Program-made: the position numbers and the translations under genes | DNA from: Pseudomonas fluorescens | GTDB lineage: Bacteria; Pseudomonadota; Gammaproteobacteria; Pseudomonadales; Pseudomonadaceae | DNA length: 64,000 nt | Direction of reading: 5' to 3' | Assembly (NCBI RefSeq): GCF_018614655.1 | Contig: NZ_JAGGOG010000013.1 | Location: forward strand, 248,001-312,000 | Notes under the pieces: model-generated | Seen by the model: the letters and a program-made list of their open reading frames with translations, nothing else | Told to the model about the DNA's origin: nothing | Database searches by the model: none | Shown here: positions 62,843 to 64,000 of the stretch, one piece after another | Layout of the letters: every line of letters begins with the position of its first letter | How positions within the stretch are numbered: position 1 is the first letter of the stretch

Positions 62843-63478
62843 TCATTGCGCTGGCGAACGACGGTAGGCGGCCAGCAGCACCCCCATCGTCATCAATAAA
62901 CCGCCGGAGCCCCGATTAAAGCGCTGCAAGTGCGCGGGCCGCAAGCGACGCAGCAGTCGCGCCCCGCACACAGCGTAGAACGTCATGGTGCTCACGTTCA
63001 GCACGCACAGCACCAGCAACAGGCACGCATACTGCGGCAACTGGGGTTGGGTGCTGTCGACAAACTGCGGCAAAAATGCCGACATGAACAACAAGGCCTT
63101 GGGATTGGAAACCGCTACCAGAAAGCTGCGGGTGAAAATGCTGACCGAACGAACACTGGCCTCTTCACCCTCTCCCACCGTCGGCAACGCCGTTGGCGGC
63201 GAACGCAGCATCTGCCAGCCCAGCCACACCAGGTATGCCGAGCCGAGCCATTTGAGCGCCTGAAACAGCCCTTCACTCGCTGCCAGCAATAACCCCAGGC
63301 CGCATGCCACCGCAGTCACCAGCAATGCATCCGCCCACACCGCACCCGCCATGCCCCACACCGCCGCCTTCAACCCATGGCGCGAGCCGTTCTGCAACGC
63401 CAGCAACACGGTCGGACCGGGGATGGCGATAATCGCTGCACTCATCATGACGAATAAAAACAAGGTTGCCAGGGACAT
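62843..63478 (-). CDS. LysE/RhtB-family amino-acid exporter
   Basis: A 211-residue exporter. TLFLFVMMSAAIIAIPGPTVLLALQNGSRHG has the LysE/RhtB PGPxxL motif; VSNPKALLFMSAFLPQFVD is the second hallmark. About six helices are predicted. It shares only the fold with the LysE gene after arsC. It lies 48 bases upstream of the GFA gene on the same strand, so the two may be co-transcribed. Confidence 0.9.
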   Translation of the reverse strand: MSLATLFLFVMMSAAIIAIPGPTVLLALQNGSRHGLKAAVWGMAGAVWADALLVTAVACGLGLLLAASEGLFQALKWLGSAYLVWLGWQMLRSPPTALPTVGEGEEASVRSVSIFTRSFLVAVSNPKALLFMSAFLPQFVDSTQPQLPQYACLLLVLCVLNVSTMTFYAVCGARLLRRLRPAHLQRFNRGSGGLLMTMGVLLAAYRRSPAQ

Positions 63479-63564
63479 GGGGAATTCCTATCTAACGCAG
63501 CCTCATTCAGGCTATTGGTCGATGAATGATCCATTAAAATCCGCTTCACCGCCAATCACCGGCC

Positions 63565-63593
63565 ACAAAAAAGCCCCGGACTTGCCGAGGCTA
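63565..63593 (-). terminator. Rho-independent terminator of the 63-aa gene
   Basis: On the minus strand AGCCTCGG pairs with CCGGGGCT (one mismatch), followed by TTTTTT. Confidence 0.8.
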
Positions 63594-63613
63594 TTGATGG
63601 CGTTCAAGCTCAC

Positions 63614-63805
63614 TCAATCGTCGTTCGAAACGGGGGATGTACGAGGCCTGTATCCCGGTAACGCGGCGGCATACGCCAAGGCCTGCTCACGGGAGCCAAA
63701 GGACGCTAACCGGTCATCCCGGGTGCATACCCGCCAGGGGCCACTGTTGACCTGCACGATTTCATAGCCATTGAGATGCATCTTTTTCAGCATGGGAGCG
63801 CTCAT
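63614..63805 (-). CDS. small protein, 63 aa
   Basis: A 63-residue protein starting MSAPMLKKMHLNGYEIVQVNSGPWRV. It has a short beta hairpin, then one helix (SREQALAYAAALPGY), a layout like the 61-aa protein at 33789. GAGGTG precedes the ATG at 63805, and a terminator follows. I do not recognise the family; the two small proteins may be related. Confidence 0.6.
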   Translation of the reverse strand: MSAPMLKKMHLNGYEIVQVNSGPWRVCTRDDRLASFGSREQALAYAAALPGYRPRTSPVSNDD

Positions 63806-63965
63806 AGTCACCTCTCTCTATCCAGAGATAATCCAGGAGTTACCTGATCCACCATACACCTGGGTGCCGGGTGGCGGCCTACCGAACGTCGCCCCGAGTG
63901 TCCTTTCAAAATGGATATTGTCGCCATTTCCACGGAGGTCATGTCTTGCAGGATGGATCACGCAA

Positions 63966-63979
63966 TTGATGTAGATCAC
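63966..63979. promoter_or_regulatory. ANR/FNR-like box at the right edge
   Basis: TTGAT-GTAG-ATCAC matches TTGAT-N4-ATCAA at nine of ten positions. The gene it would control lies beyond the right edge, or is the 63-aa gene on the minus strand about 160 bases away. Confidence 0.6.
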
Positions 63980-64000
63980 TGATCTGTCTGGCTTTTTTAT

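Noticed and set aside
63941..63982. 13-codon ORF with GGAGG at the right edge
   Set aside because: It overlaps the ANR-like box and the next gene is out of view; it is too short to support.

Overview
The window looks like a chromosomal segment of a Pseudomonas of the fluorescens group. It is GC-rich throughout. It carries an H-NS-like MvaT/MvaU-family xenogeneic silencer (a Pseudomonadaceae signature), a MuxABC-type efflux operon, Pseudomonas REP-type hairpins with a GTGGGAGC core, and hppD, ahpCF, gor, galU, modABC, arsRBC and mgtA. I see no rRNA, tRNA, insertion sequence or CRISPR array. Most of the window is ordinary core and near-core chromosome, with a few accessory patches: a recombinase/KfrA pair, an ars operon and nested inverted-repeat elements.

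Layout. 1-5.3 kb: muxABC efflux operon on the minus strand, cut by the left edge. 5.5-11.2 kb: thiol peroxidase, a glycosyltransferase, an AraC regulator, a DUF3313-like lipoprotein, an Asp/Glu racemase and a GNAT acetyltransferase. 11.2-15.2 kb: glycerate kinase, a CdaR-type regulator and a divergent MFS carrier, a small sugar-acid unit. 15.2-22.9 kb: an SDR lacking the usual catalytic motif, LysR regulators, an aldo/keto reductase, an Lrp regulator, RarD, hppD and an EamA exporter. 23-28.9 kb: a CSS-EAL phosphodiesterase, mvaU, glyoxalase I, ahpF and ahpC. 29-33.5 kb: tyrosine recombinase, KfrA-like protein, gor, galU. 33.8-37.6 kb: small proteins and lipoproteins plus a thiosulfate dehydrogenase pair tsdBA. 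37.6-40.2 kb: an alkylation-repair locus (2OG-Fe(II) oxygenase, alkB, ada). 40.2-49.3 kb: a CGNR regulator with a divergent hydrolase, nitronate monooxygenase, modABC, topoisomerase IB, an ABC-F ATPase and a YoaK protein. 49.5-55.7 kb: small genes, a 197-bp nested inverted repeat, azlCD, a hydrolase, arsRBC and a LysE exporter. 55.8-64 kb: mgtA with an unusually long structured leader, a SLOG-fold protein, a beta-barrel candidate, DUF533, DinB, GFA, LysE and a small ORF.

How genes work together. The most system-like locus is the alkylation-repair block. The same 16-base sequence lies just upstream of the oxygenase-alkB pair and of ada, each copy 20-21 bases before a -10-like hexamer, as expected for Ada boxes. 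Yet the Ada protein keeps only Cys38 of the four zinc/methyl-acceptor cysteines of its N-terminal sensor domain; the other three are Ser, Ser and Ala. Methylphosphotriester sensing must therefore be altered or lost, while O6-methylguanine repair (PCHR) looks intact. The second candidate is the mgtA leader: a consensus promoter overlapping a terminator, a 104-codon ORF whose Shine-Dalgarno is sequestered, and a 12-codon ORF ending inside a strong hairpin. The third is a recombinase/KfrA divergent pair with an 18-base palindrome between them. Oxidative-stress functions (tpx, ahpC, ahpF, gor, gloA) are scattered but numerous. Functions are inferred from sequence motifs read by eye; no database search was run.
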